Shown here: one piece after another, positions 5,366 to 12,773 of the stretch
How positions within the stretch are numbered: position 1 is the stretch's first letter
Layout of the letters: every line of letters begins with the position of its first letter
NCBI GenBank assembly: GCA_017882835.1
Contig: JADGOU010000050.1
Coordinates: forward strand, 1-12,858
Origin: Frankiaceae bacterium
GTDB taxonomy: Bacteria; Actinomycetota; Actinomycetes; JADGOU01
DNA length: 12,858 nt
Direction of reading: 5' to 3'
The notes under the pieces: model-generated
The model's input: the letters and a program-made list of their open reading frames with translations, nothing else
Told to the model about the DNA's origin: nothing
Databases searched by the model: none
Made by a program: the position numbers and the translations under genes

Positions 5366-6612
5366 TGGAGCTGCTGCGGATCGCCACCGCGGGTTCGGTC
5401 GATGACGGCAAGAGCACGCTGCTCGGCCGGCTGCTCTACGACTCCAAGTCGGTGCTGGCCGACACCCTCGCCGCGGTCGAGCGGACCAGCGCCGAACGCG
5501 GTGACGAGCGGACCAACCTCGCGCTGCTCACCGACGGCCTGCGGGCCGAACGCGAGCAGGGCATCACCATCGACGTCGCCTACCGCTACTTCTCCACCCC
5601 GGTGCGGTCGTTCATCCTGGCGGACACGCCCGGCCACGTGCAGTACACCCGAAACATGGTCACTGGTGCGTCGACAGCGGACGTCGCGATCGTGCTGGTG
5701 GACGCCCGGCGCGGCCTGACCGAGCAGAGCCGCCGGCACGCCTTCCTGGCCGCCCTGCTGCGGGTGCCGCACGTCGTGCTCTGCGTCAACAAGGTCGACC
5801 TGGTCGACTTCGACGCCGAGGTGTACGTGGGCATTGCCGCGGAGTTCGCCGCGGTCGCGAGCCGGCTGGGACTGCCCAAGGTGACGGCGATCCCGGTCAG
5901 CGCGCTGCACGGGGACAACGTTGTCCACCCCTCCGCCCGCACGCCCTGGTACGGCGGGCCGGCGCTGCTCGAACACCTGGAGAGCGTCACCGTCGCGGCC
6001 AACACCAACCCGGCCGACACCCGGCTGCCGGTGCAGTACGTGATCCGCCCGCAGTCCCCGGCGTATCCGGACTACCGCGGCTACGCCGGCTCGGTGGCTT
6101 CCGGCGTTCTGCGCGTCGGCGACCCGGTGACCGTGCTGCCCTCTGGGCTTCGCACGACGGTGCGCGCCATCGACACCTTCGACGGCCCGGTGGACGAGGC
6201 CGTCGCCCGGATGGCGGTGACCGTGCGTCTGGCCGACGACATCGACGTCGCCCGGGGCGACGTGCTGGTCGGCTCCGGCCGGTCGCCACGGGTGACCCAG
6301 GACCTGGCCGGCACCATCTGCTGGATGCAGTCCGCCCCGCTGCGGCCGGGCGCCCGGGTGCGGGTGAAGTCGACCACCCGGACCGTGCGGGCGGTGGTCC
6401 GCTCGCTGAACAGCCGGATCGACGTCCGCTCGTTCACCGAGGCCGACGCCACCGAGCTGGGGCTCAATGACATCGGCCGTATCAGCCTGCGAACGGCCGC
6501 TCCGGTGGTCGTGGACGACTACGCCGACAACCGGGTGACCGGCGGCTTCCTGCTGATCGACGACGCCACCGGCACCACCGCCGGTGCCGGCATGGTGGCG
6601 AGAGCGTCATGA
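5365..6612 (+). CDS. cysN: Sulfate adenylyltransferase subunit 1 (GTPase)
   Basis: This translation-factor-like GTPase drives APS synthesis by CysD through GTP hydrolysis. G-motifs are GSVDDGKS (residues 10-17), DTPGH (87-91) and NKVD (142-145), with SALHGDNV as the last nucleotide-binding segment. EF-Tu-like beta-barrel domains follow (PVQYVIRPQ, GYAGSVASGVLRVGD). At 415 residues it lacks the fused C-terminal APS kinase found in CysNC of some bacteria, which agrees with the separate cysC nearby. The ATG overlaps the cysD stop, and its own stop overlaps the next gene as ATGA, so the transporter genes are read from the same messenger. Confidence 0.95.
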   Translation: MELLRIATAGSVDDGKSTLLGRLLYDSKSVLADTLAAVERTSAERGDERTNLALLTDGLRAEREQGITIDVAYRYFSTPVRSFILADTPGHVQYTRNMVTGASTADVAIVLVDARRGLTEQSRRHAFLAALLRVPHVVLCVNKVDLVDFDAEVYVGIAAEFAAVASRLGLPKVTAIPVSALHGDNVVHPSARTPWYGGPALLEHLESVTVAANTNPADTRLPVQYVIRPQSPAYPDYRGYAGSVASGVLRVGDPVTVLPSGLRTTVRAIDTFDGPVDEAVARMAVTVRLADDIDVARGDVLVGSGRSPRVTQDLAGTICWMQSAPLRPGARVRVKSTTRTVRAVVRSLNSRIDVRSFTEADATELGLNDIGRISLRTAAPVVVDDYADNRVTGGFLLIDDATGTTAGAGMVARAS

Positions 6613-7721
6613 TCGACAACCACGCCCGGAACGGACGCCGGTCCGGTGCCGCGGCGCGCACCATCGCCGCGATCGTCGCCACCGCCGTACTGGCCCTGGT
6701 CGCTGGTTGCACCAGCTCCCCAGCCGGGTCGGCGGCGGTCGCGGACATCGGCGCGGCAACAACGCTGCGGCTGGGCTACTTCGCCAACGTCACCCACGCG
6801 ACGCCGGTCGTCGGCGTTGCCCGCGGCACCTACGCCGCCCACCTCGGCGCCACCAGGCTCGAGACCCAGATCTTCAACGCCGGTCCGGCCGCCGTGGAGG
6901 CCCTGCTGGCCGGCAGTCTGGACGCCGCCTACGTCGGCCCCAACCCGGCGATCAACGCGTTCACCAGGACCAAGGGCGCCGCCGTACGCATCGTCGCTGG
7001 TGCCACCTCGGGCGGTGCCGCGCTGGTGGTCAAGCCGGGGATCAGCAGCGCCGAGCAGCTGCGCGGCAAGACCTTGGCGACGCCGCAGCTCGGCGGCACC
7101 CAGGACGTAGCGCTGCGCGCCTGGCTGGCCGAGCACGGGCTGCGCACCTCGCCGAGTGGCGGCGGTGACGTGACCGTCGCGCCGAACGACAACGCGACCA
7201 CCCTGCAGCTCTTTGCCGACGGCAAGGTCGATGGCGGCTGGCTGCCGGAACCGTGGGCCTCCCGGCTCGTCGTCGAGGGCGGCGGGTCGGTGCTCGTCGA
7301 CGAGCGCGACCTGTGGCCCAGCGGCCGGTTCGTCACCACCAACCTGCTGGTGTCGACGAAGTTCCTGCGGCAGCACCCGGCCACGGTGCGGGCACTGCTC
7401 GACGCCCAGGTGGAGACCAGCGGCTGGATCAACGCCAACCGCCCGGCGGCCCAGCAGGTGGTGCAGGACGAGCTGGTCCGGCTCACCGGCAAGGGACTGA
7501 AGCCGGCGGTGATGGAGCGGGCCTTCGCCGGTGTGGAGATCACCGACGACCCGGTGGCGAGCTCGCTGGACAGCTCGGCGAGACACGCGACCGACATCGG
7601 GCTGCTGCCCAAAACCGACCTGCACGGCATCTACGACCTGCGAGCGCTCACCGCGGCGCTGGCAGCGGCCGGTCGACCAGCTGTGAGCGCACCAGTGAGC
7701 GACGCCGGCCTGGGGAAGTGA
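6609..7721 (+). CDS. ABC transporter substrate-binding lipoprotein (SsuA-like)
   Basis: This 370-residue extracytoplasmic binding protein belongs to the sulfonate/nitrate/taurine (SsuA/TauA/NrtA) class. A basic N-region and hydrophobic stretch lead to the lipobox LVAGC, with the lipidated cysteine at residue 34. The mature part begins with the family pattern TLRLGYFANVTHATPVVGV, then IFNAGPAAVEALLAGSLDAAYVGPNPAINAF and LRGKTLATPQLGGTQDVALR. It overlaps the cysN stop (ATGA) and precedes an ATPase gene by four bases. The actual cargo cannot be read from sequence. Co-translation with sulfate-activating genes suggests a sulfur compound, perhaps sulfate itself, since no CysTWA-type importer is in the window. 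It can be called ssuA only by resemblance. Confidence 0.87.
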   Translation: MIDNHARNGRRSGAAARTIAAIVATAVLALVAGCTSSPAGSAAVADIGAATTLRLGYFANVTHATPVVGVARGTYAAHLGATRLETQIFNAGPAAVEALLAGSLDAAYVGPNPAINAFTRTKGAAVRIVAGATSGGAALVVKPGISSAEQLRGKTLATPQLGGTQDVALRAWLAEHGLRTSPSGGGDVTVAPNDNATTLQLFADGKVDGGWLPEPWASRLVVEGGGSVLVDERDLWPSGRFVTTNLLVSTKFLRQHPATVRALLDAQVETSGWINANRPAAQQVVQDELVRLTGKGLKPAVMERAFAGVEITDDPVASSLDSSARHATDIGLLPKTDLHGIYDLRALTAALAAAGRPAVSAPVSDAGLGK

Positions 7722-7725
7722 CGAC

Positions 7726-8514
7726 GTGACCTTTCTCGATCTCGACGCGCCGGCCACCCCGGTCGTGGCGCCGGCCGCGGTCCGCCTCCGGCAGGTCTCA
7801 AAGCGGTACGGCGGACCAGCCGCGCCCACCGTCCTCGACGACGTCAGCCTGGACGTGGCGGCCGGCGAGTTTGTCTGCCTGCTCGGGGCGTCCGGCTGCG
7901 GCAAGTCCACGCTGCTGTCGCTGGTGGCCCGGCTGGAGCCGGTCACCGCCGGCTCCATCGACGTCGTCGGTGGCCGGGCGGCGCTGATGTTCCAGGAGTC
8001 GGCGCTGTTCCCCTGGCTGTCCGCCGGGCAGAACGTCGAGCTGGCGCTGCGGCTGCGCGGCGTACCCCGTCGGGAGCGCCGGGGCGAGGCGGACCGGCTG
8101 CTCGCGCTGGTGCGGCTGGAGGGAGTTGGCCGAGCCCGGGTGCACGAGCTCTCCGGCGGCATGCGTCAGCGGGTCGCGATAGCCCGCGCACTCGCTCAGG
8201 AGCGGCCGGTGTTGCTGATGGACGAGCCGTTCGGGGCGCTGGACGCGATCACGCGCGACGTGTTGCACGAGGAGCTGATCCGGCTCTGGCAGGAGGTCGG
8301 GCTGACCGTCGTCTTCGTCACCCACAACGTCCGGGAGGCGGTCCGGCTGGCCCAGCGGGTGGTCCTGCTCTCGTCCCGACCGGGCCGGGTCGCGCAGGAG
8401 TACGCCGTGTCAATCCCGCACCCGCGGCGGATCGAGGCACCCGAGGTTGCGGCGCTCGCCGTGACGATCACCGATCGCCTGCGCGAGGAGATCAGCCGCC
8501 ATGCCGGCGACTGA
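7726..8514 (+). CDS. ABC transporter ATP-binding protein (SsuB-like)
   Basis: This 262-residue importer ATPase energises the SsuA/SsuC-type system next to it. It has Walker A GASGCGKST (54-62), Q-loop MFQESALFPWLSA, signature LSGGMRQRVAIARALAQ, Walker B VLLMDEPFGALD and H-loop VFVTHNVREA. These patterns match the nitrate/sulfonate/taurine ATPase subfamily. The GTG at 7726 follows the binding-protein stop by four bases, with GGGGAAG upstream as the ribosome site. The last 14 bases overlap the permease gene. The final residues (LREEISRHAGD) show no additional regulatory domain. Confidence 0.93.
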   Translation: MTFLDLDAPATPVVAPAAVRLRQVSKRYGGPAAPTVLDDVSLDVAAGEFVCLLGASGCGKSTLLSLVARLEPVTAGSIDVVGGRAALMFQESALFPWLSAGQNVELALRLRGVPRRERRGEADRLLALVRLEGVGRARVHELSGGMRQRVAIARALAQERPVLLMDEPFGALDAITRDVLHEELIRLWQEVGLTVVFVTHNVREAVRLAQRVVLLSSRPGRVAQEYAVSIPHPRRIEAPEVAALAVTITDRLREEISRHAGD

Positions 8515-9403
8515 CCCGGTAGTCGCCGCGCGACCCGACCAGTCCCCCGACCTGCGCTCGCTGGAGGCGGGGCTCGACGCGCTCGGCCGGCGGTCGGCTC
8601 GGCGGCGGATCCCGGTGCTGCGCCGCTGTCTCCGGTCGGCGCTGCCACCGCTGGTCGGCGGCCTGTCCGTGCTCGCGGTCTGGCAGCTTGCCGTCTGGGC
8701 GCAGCTGAAGCCGGCGTACGTGCTGCCCGCACCCACCGACGTCGCCCGGACCCTCGCCGACCAGTGGCAGCAGGGACACATCACCGGGGCGGTCTGGACC
8801 AGCCTCCGTCGCGGCGTACTGGGGTTCGTGGTCTCGGTCGTCGTGGCCACGCCGCTCGGGCTGGCCGTCGCCCGGCTGCGCCCGCTGCGGGCGGCGCTCG
8901 CCCCGGTGCTGTCCGGCCTGCAGGGCCTGCCGTCGGTGGCCTGGGTGCCGGCGGCCATCATCTGGTTCGGCCTCAGCGACGCGGCCATCTACTTTGTCGT
9001 GCTGCTGGGCGCCGTACCGTCGATCACCAATGGGCTGATCGCCGGGCTCGACCAAGTGCCACCGCTGCACCGCCGGGTCGGCCAGGTGCTCGGCGCCCGC
9101 GGCCTGATCGCGGCCCGCTGGGTGCTGCTGCCGGCGGCACTGCCCAGCTACCTCGCCGGGCTCAAGCAGGGCTGGGCCTTCGCCTGGCGCTCGCTGATGG
9201 CGGCGGAGCTGATCACCTTCTCGCCGAAGCTGGGCCTCGGGCTGGGACAGCTGCTCGACACGGGTCGCCAGCTCTCCGACATGAGCCTGGTGGTCACCGC
9301 CATTCTCGTGATCTTCTTCGTCGGCATCGGAGTGGACCGGCTGGTCTTCGCGCCGATCGAGCGCCGGGTCCTGCGCCGCCGCGGGCTGCTCGCCGGCGCC
9401 TGA
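8501..9403 (+). CDS. ABC transporter permease (SsuC-like)
   Basis: This 300-residue inner-membrane component belongs to the BPD_transp_1 fold. A hydrophilic Arg-rich head of about 45 residues precedes the first membrane segment (LVGGLSVLAVWQLAVWA). Further segments include VLGFVVSVVVATPLGLAVA, VAWVPAAIIWFGL, AIYFVVLLGAVPSI and a last one, VVTAILVIFFVGIGVDRLVF. The cytoplasmic coupling loop is visible as LGARGLIAARWVLLPAALPSYLAGL. ATG 8501 lies inside the end of the ATPase gene, which indicates coupled translation. It is the last gene of the operon. Its stop lies 17 bases from the stop of the convergent chelatase gene. Confidence 0.92.
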   Translation: MPATDPVVAARPDQSPDLRSLEAGLDALGRRSARRRIPVLRRCLRSALPPLVGGLSVLAVWQLAVWAQLKPAYVLPAPTDVARTLADQWQQGHITGAVWTSLRRGVLGFVVSVVVATPLGLAVARLRPLRAALAPVLSGLQGLPSVAWVPAAIIWFGLSDAAIYFVVLLGAVPSITNGLIAGLDQVPPLHRRVGQVLGARGLIAARWVLLPAALPSYLAGLKQGWAFAWRSLMAAELITFSPKLGLGLGQLLDTGRQLSDMSLVVTAILVIFFVGIGVDRLVFAPIERRVLRRRGLLAGA

Positions 9404-9420
9404 CCACTGCCGGCGGTCAG
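9400..9420. terminator. Possible short hairpin between convergent genes
   Basis: Arms ctgacc (9400-9405) and ggtcag (9415-9420) pair over 6 bp with a 9-base loop, filling the gap between the permease stop and the chelatase stop. Being symmetrical it could act on both strands. There is no T-run on either side, so intrinsic termination is only a possibility. Confidence 0.3.
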
Positions 9421-9873
9421 CTACCTGACGGTTGCCGGGCCATCGGCCGCGACCTCCGCGATGCGCGTCTCCACCACGTCCAGCAGCCCGGGGTGGAACC
9501 CCAACGGCCCGGTAAGGGTCCATGGCAGCGACCCGTGCTGGGCCTCCGCCGCTCGCAACGCCGCCGGGATGTCGTACGCCGTGTGGTTGCCGGCGAACAG
9601 GAAATACGGATGCACCACGACCCGGTCGCAGCCGGCCGCGACCAGTTCGGCGTACCCCTGGGCGATCGTGGGCCGGGCGATCTCCAAAAACGCCGGCTGG
9701 ACGGTGTGCCACCGACCGCGCTCCGCCAGCGCATCGGCGACCGCGAGCAGCGTTATGTTGGCTTCGTCCCGGCGGGAGCCGTGACCGATGACGAGCAGGC
9801 CGGTGCGCGTACCTTCCACCCGGTCAGACTCGCAGCCGGCGACCCATCGGGCGAACCCGCGACCCGACGACAT
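9421..9873 (-). CDS. Sirohydrochlorin chelatase, CbiX/SirB type
   Basis: This short class II chelatase of 150 residues inserts iron (or cobalt) into sirohydrochlorin. Motifs are LLVIGHGSRRDEAN with H31, AFLEIARPT, VVVHPYFLFAGNH with H97, and TGPLGFHPGLLDVVETRI. The two histidines match the metal-binding pair of the family. Next to sulfite reductase, a siroheme enzyme, ferrochelation for siroheme is the likely role, with cobalt chelation as the alternative. The N-terminus is uncertain: ATG 9873 gives a 25-residue extension before the first strand and has no ribosome site, and it leaves only 47 bases to the divergent MFS gene. GTG 9819 would give a more usual length and a longer promoter region. 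Confidence 0.88.
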   Translation of the reverse strand: MSSGRGFARWVAGCESDRVEGTRTGLLVIGHGSRRDEANITLLAVADALAERGRWHTVQPAFLEIARPTIAQGYAELVAAGCDRVVVHPYFLFAGNHTAYDIPAALRAAEAQHGSLPWTLTGPLGFHPGLLDVVETRIAEVAADGPATVR

Positions 9874-9878
9874 GACCA

Positions 9879-9908
9879 GACGGAAGACGGCCGGACGGAA
9901 GACGGACG
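9879..9908. repeat. 15-bp-period direct repeat between divergent genes
   Basis: The 12-mer gacggaagacgg occurs at 9879-9890 and 9894-9905, a 15-base period, and a third partial unit (gga) runs into the MFS ribosome site GGAAAGGA (9908-9915). It fills most of the space between the annotated chelatase start and the MFS start. It may be a regulatory direct repeat or simply drift in purine-rich sequence. Confidence 0.6.
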
Positions 9909-9920
9909 GAAAGGACGGGC

Positions 9921-11234
9921 GTGCGCAACCCCTATTCGCAGCTGCTCGCGATCAAGGGCACGCGCGGTTTCGTCTCCGCCGGCTTCGTCGGTCGGTTGCC
10001 AATGTCCATGATGGGGCTCGGGACTGTACTGCTGGTCCAGTCCAGCACGGGCTCGTACGGCGTCGCCGGCGCGGTGGCGGCCTGCCTTGCGATCGCGAGC
10101 TCGGCCGCCGCCCCACTGGTCGGTCGCTGGATCGACCGGCTGGGCCAAGCTCGCGTGTTGCTGCCCAGCCTGGCGGTGCACACCGTGGGGTTGCTGACTC
10201 TGCTGGCGGCGGCGCACTGGCGCACACCGCGATGGAGTCTGTTCGCCGCCGCGACCATCACGGGGATCGCGATTCCGCCCGTGTCGTCGTGCGTACGCGC
10301 CCGCTGGGCGCTGGTCGCGCCAGATACCGCCCGGCTGCAAGTGGCCTACGCGCTGGAGTCGGTGCTCGACGAGGTCATCTTCATCGTCGGGCCGGTGCTG
10401 GTGACGCTCCTCGCCACCGCGGCGTCCCCGGCAGTCGCGGTGGCCAGCACCCTGGCCTTCGTGGCGACGGGCGTGCTGACGTTCGCGGCGCAGCGCGGCA
10501 CCGAGCCGGCTCCCAGCGCTCGTCCGGCGGCCGACCGAGTCGCGACGGCCGGACCGGCTGACGACAGCGGCAACCGAGCGGACCGTCGCCGCCGTTCGGC
10601 GATCGGAGTGCCCGGGGTTCGGGTGGTCGTGACGGCTTTCGTGGCCCTGGGCGCCGTCTTCGGCGCTCTGGGGGTGTCGATGGTGGCGTTCGCCGGCGAA
10701 CAGGGAGCCCGGGGAGCTGCCGGGCCGCTGCTCGCGGTCCTGGCCGGGGCCAGCATGTGTGCCGGCGTGGTCTACGGCGCCCGGGGGTGGCGGGCGCCGC
10801 TGCATCGGCGCTTCGCCGTTGCTCTCGGCCTGCTGGCGGTTGGCGTCGTACCGCTTGCGATCGTCGACAGCGTGCCGCTCATGGCCGCCGCCGCCGTACT
10901 GGCCGGGCTGGCCGTCTCCCCTTCGCTGATCTCCGGTTACGGGTTGGTGGAGCGACTTTCGCCCAGCGGCGCACTGACCGAAGGCCTCACCTGGGTCTCC
11001 ACGGCGGTCGGTCTCGGGATTGCGATCGGCTCCTCCGCCAGCGGTCAGTTGGTCGACCTGCGGGGCGCCGGTTGGGGCTTCGCCGTCTGCCTGGCTGGCG
11101 CCGCTGCTGCCGCCGTGGTGGGACTGTCGGGGCATCGGGTGCTGCGCAGCGCGGCCGACCCGAACCCGGTCCTGGTTCCGACGGCCGCACTCGAGGCGCG
11201 GGCGGGACGGGTCGGGACCGCCTCGGGCGGGTGA
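9921..11234 (+). CDS. Major facilitator superfamily (MFS) transporter
   Basis: This 437-residue membrane protein has two hydrophobic halves. They are separated by a hydrophilic, Arg- and Pro-rich loop at about residues 190-226, ending NRADRRRRS. The loop after the second helix carries GRWIDRLGQARVLL, a version of the MFS signature (G-x-x-x-D-R-x-G-R/Q-x-x). Many short hydrophobic runs such as GLLTLLAAA, VLAGLAVSPSLISGYGLV and AVCLAGAAAAAVVGL fit about 12 helices. The start GTG 9921 has GGAAAGGA five bases upstream. It is divergent from the chelatase gene and is not clearly part of the sulfur operon. The substrate is unknown; export of drugs or metabolites is common for this kind, but nothing here proves it. 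Confidence 0.85.
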   Translation: MRNPYSQLLAIKGTRGFVSAGFVGRLPMSMMGLGTVLLVQSSTGSYGVAGAVAACLAIASSAAAPLVGRWIDRLGQARVLLPSLAVHTVGLLTLLAAAHWRTPRWSLFAAATITGIAIPPVSSCVRARWALVAPDTARLQVAYALESVLDEVIFIVGPVLVTLLATAASPAVAVASTLAFVATGVLTFAAQRGTEPAPSARPAADRVATAGPADDSGNRADRRRRSAIGVPGVRVVVTAFVALGAVFGALGVSMVAFAGEQGARGAAGPLLAVLAGASMCAGVVYGARGWRAPLHRRFAVALGLLAVGVVPLAIVDSVPLMAAAAVLAGLAVSPSLISGYGLVERLSPSGALTEGLTWVSTAVGLGIAIGSSASGQLVDLRGAGWGFAVCLAGAAAAAVVGLSGHRVLRSAADPNPVLVPTAALEARAGRVGTASGG

Positions 11235-11479
11235 CTCGACGCCATGGCCAACACCAGCCGGAACGGAGTGCGACCGTACTAAGAGGCGGTGAGGAAGGCA
11301 TCGAGGAATACCTGACCACCAAGTGCGTCGCCGTCCAGACCTGATCGTCAATCGGGAGTGCACCGGCGGGAGTGAAGCCCCCGAAGACTGCTCCTACGGT
11401 CGTCGCAATTGGCGCACGAAAGTCCGCCCGTCCACCGCCTATGGCTTCTCGACTACAATAGCCTCGCTTGATGAAGTAA
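11235..11479. other. Intergenic stretch with weak coding and promoter traces
   Basis: No convincing gene lies here. One trace is a plus-strand end reading GIEEYLTTKCVAVQT and then TGA (stop 11342-11344) with G/C-rich third positions, which could be the tail of a lost gene. The other is a relatively AT-rich patch (about 11440-11490) holding TACAAT at 11454-11459, like a -10 box, with no recognisable -35 partner. Both are too short to prove anything. Confidence 0.25.
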
Positions 11480-12324
11480 TCAGAGCCGGTGCGGACGTGG
11501 GACCGGTCCGCTGGGCCTGAAGCAGTTCACGGGCCTGCCGTCCCACCGCTTTGGAGTAGGGGCGCCTTCGGTGGAGGCCAGGACGACCAGCTCGGGCCGA
11601 AAGACAACCTGCCGGTGCTCGTGAGTCTTGCGCGCGGAGACCTCCTCGATGAGCAACTCCGCCGCTGCATGGCCGAGCTGTGCGCGTGGTTGGCGGACGG
11701 ATGTCAATGAGACAGCCGCCGCGGCCGCGAACTCGATGTCGTCATAGCCGACGATCGCCAGGTCCCCGGGCACTTCAAGGCGTTGTCGAGTCTCTTCTGC
11801 AGCAGACCCAGCGCGATCAGGTCGTTGGCGCAGAAGGCCCCCGGTCGGTCGAGTGGCCTTCGACATCATGGTGATCCGATGGCCCGCGTATCGTCCGGCT
11901 GCGACGTTGAGGCCGGTTGTCTCGATCAGCTTTGCGTCATCCCTCAGACCCTGGCGCCGGGTTGCCGCCCGGGCGCCTGACAAGCGGTCGGTCACCTGGC
12001 GGGTCGTGAGCGGGCCACCAACGAAAGCGATCCGCCGGTGTCCAAGCGCGATCAGGTGGGCCGCTGCGAGCTGGCCGCCGACGTCGTCTTCGACCGAAAC
12101 GGAGCACTGCAGCTCGCCCGATTGTCGGTCGACGAACACGACGAGCGTGCCTTGGCGCCGGATCTCACTGATCTTCTTGTTCTTCTCCGATACCGGCGTC
12201 ATCAAGATGCCGTACGACCGCTGCTCTCGGAGCAGACCGAGGTAGTGATCCTCGCGGACTTGGTCGCCGCCGCTGTTGCAAAGCACGACCGAGAGGCCTG
12301 CGTCGGCAGCACGGCTCTCGACGC
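11480..12324 (-). pseudogene. LacI-family regulator, N-terminally truncated and frame-damaged
   Basis: Minus-strand homology starts at about 12322 (VESRAADAGLSVVLCNSGGD) and runs through the sugar-binding core of LacI/GalR repressors: YGILMTPV, GHRRIAFVGGP, DLAIVGYDDIEFAAAA and SLTSVRQP, to the usual end HEHRQVVFRPELVV. The helix-turn-helix and hinge (roughly 60-80 residues) are missing; going upstream the frame leaves homology at 12323-12330, where an IS fragment begins, and then meets a stop. A start such as GTG 12286 would give only an effector-binding domain. Inside, FCANDLIALGLLQ, part of the ligand-binding core, is readable only in another frame: one shift at a C run (11838-11842) and a compensating one near 11791-11801. 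Loss of DNA binding makes it non-functional as a repressor. The ligand is probably a sugar. Confidence 0.8.
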
Positions 12325-12459
12325 GCCGAGGCCGTCCTCAAGCTACGAGCCCTACACAGCAACGGATACTGGGACGAGTACTGGCGCTACCACCTCAGCC
12401 AAGAAAAGCAGCGCATCCAATCCCTCTACGCCGCCGACGTCATCCCGCAAGCCGCATGA
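12325..12459 (+). mobile_element. C-terminal fragment of an ISKra4-like transposase
   Basis: The plus frame reads AEAVLKLRALHSNGYWDEYW, then RYHLSQEKQRI, then ADVIPQAA and a TGA at 12457-12459. This resembles the conserved tail of ISKra4-family transposases of actinomycetes, which have AEAVL-LRA, -N-G---YW-(Y/F)HL and VIP near the end. Only about 44 codons remain, so the catalytic core is gone. Its left limit coincides with the point where the LacI homology on the other strand stops. This suggests insertion into, or a deletion joining, that gene. The IS right end should lie in the next 100 bases, but I could not define terminal repeats. Confidence 0.65.
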
Positions 12460-12565
12460 CGTCACTCCAAACGAGCCGCACCCATTTCCTTTCGTGCCAG
12501 ACAGGCCAGACATACATCGCGGATGGCCTCGCTCGGCGAAGAATCGTTAGGCGACCCACACGCTC

Positions 12566-12581
12566 ACCGGTGGTCACCGGT
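12566..12581. repeat. 16-bp inverted repeat
   Basis: The arms accggtg (12566-12572) and caccggt (12575-12581) are exactly complementary around a two-base centre. It could be an operator-like dyad or part of an IS end. Its role is unknown. Confidence 0.6.
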
Positions 12582-12652
12582 TGCGAGGGCACGCAGGACG
12601 CCGACGGTGATAGCGCGTACGCGAGGTGACCTCGGCGACCGCGGCGCGACTG

Positions 12653-12762
12653 CGAATCGATGCCGTAGACGGGTGAAGACAGCGAGACCCGCCAGCTTCA
12701 CCCGCCGTCGGCATCGTCTTGGGCGTTTCAGGGCGTCGAATCGATGCCGTAGGCGGGTGAAG
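12653..12762. repeat. Three-armed repeat able to form two competing hairpins
   Basis: Two direct copies of a 26-base sequence (12653-12678 and 12737-12762) differ at one position. Between them lies an inverted copy of 21 bases (12696-12716) matching 19 of 21. The central arm can pair with either outer arm: left with a 17-base loop, right with a 25-base loop. Each stem is 8 bp plus 11 bp around a 2-base mismatch. It starts 11 bases past the proB stop on the minus strand, so it may end or protect that transcript. It could also be a REP/MITE-like element. Confidence 0.8.
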
Positions 12763-12773
12763 GTGCCACCCCC

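Larger units (their letters stand above)
12460..12773. other. Non-coding stretch between the IS fragment and proB
   Basis: These 314 bases hold the probable non-coding end of the IS element, a 16-bp near-palindrome and a three-armed repeat, and no gene I can support. Frames here are short and lack the codon bias of the neighbouring genes. Confidence 0.6.

Noticed and set aside
6519..8162. 547-residue minus-strand frame opposite the binding protein and ATPase genes
   Set aside because: A shadow of two well-supported plus-strand genes, low-complexity in composition.
11283..11344. Small gene ending GIEEYLTTKCVAVQT
   Set aside because: Codon bias is suggestive, but it lacks a start, a ribosome site and any known family; kept only as a note in the intergenic entry.
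9753..11363. 536-residue minus-strand frame opposite the MFS gene
   Set aside because: Rich in Arg, Gly, Gln and His with no hydrophobic or domain pattern; a shadow frame.
12653..12762. CRISPR array
   Set aside because: Only three repeat units, one of them inverted, and no spacers of uniform length; this is a hairpin-forming repeat.
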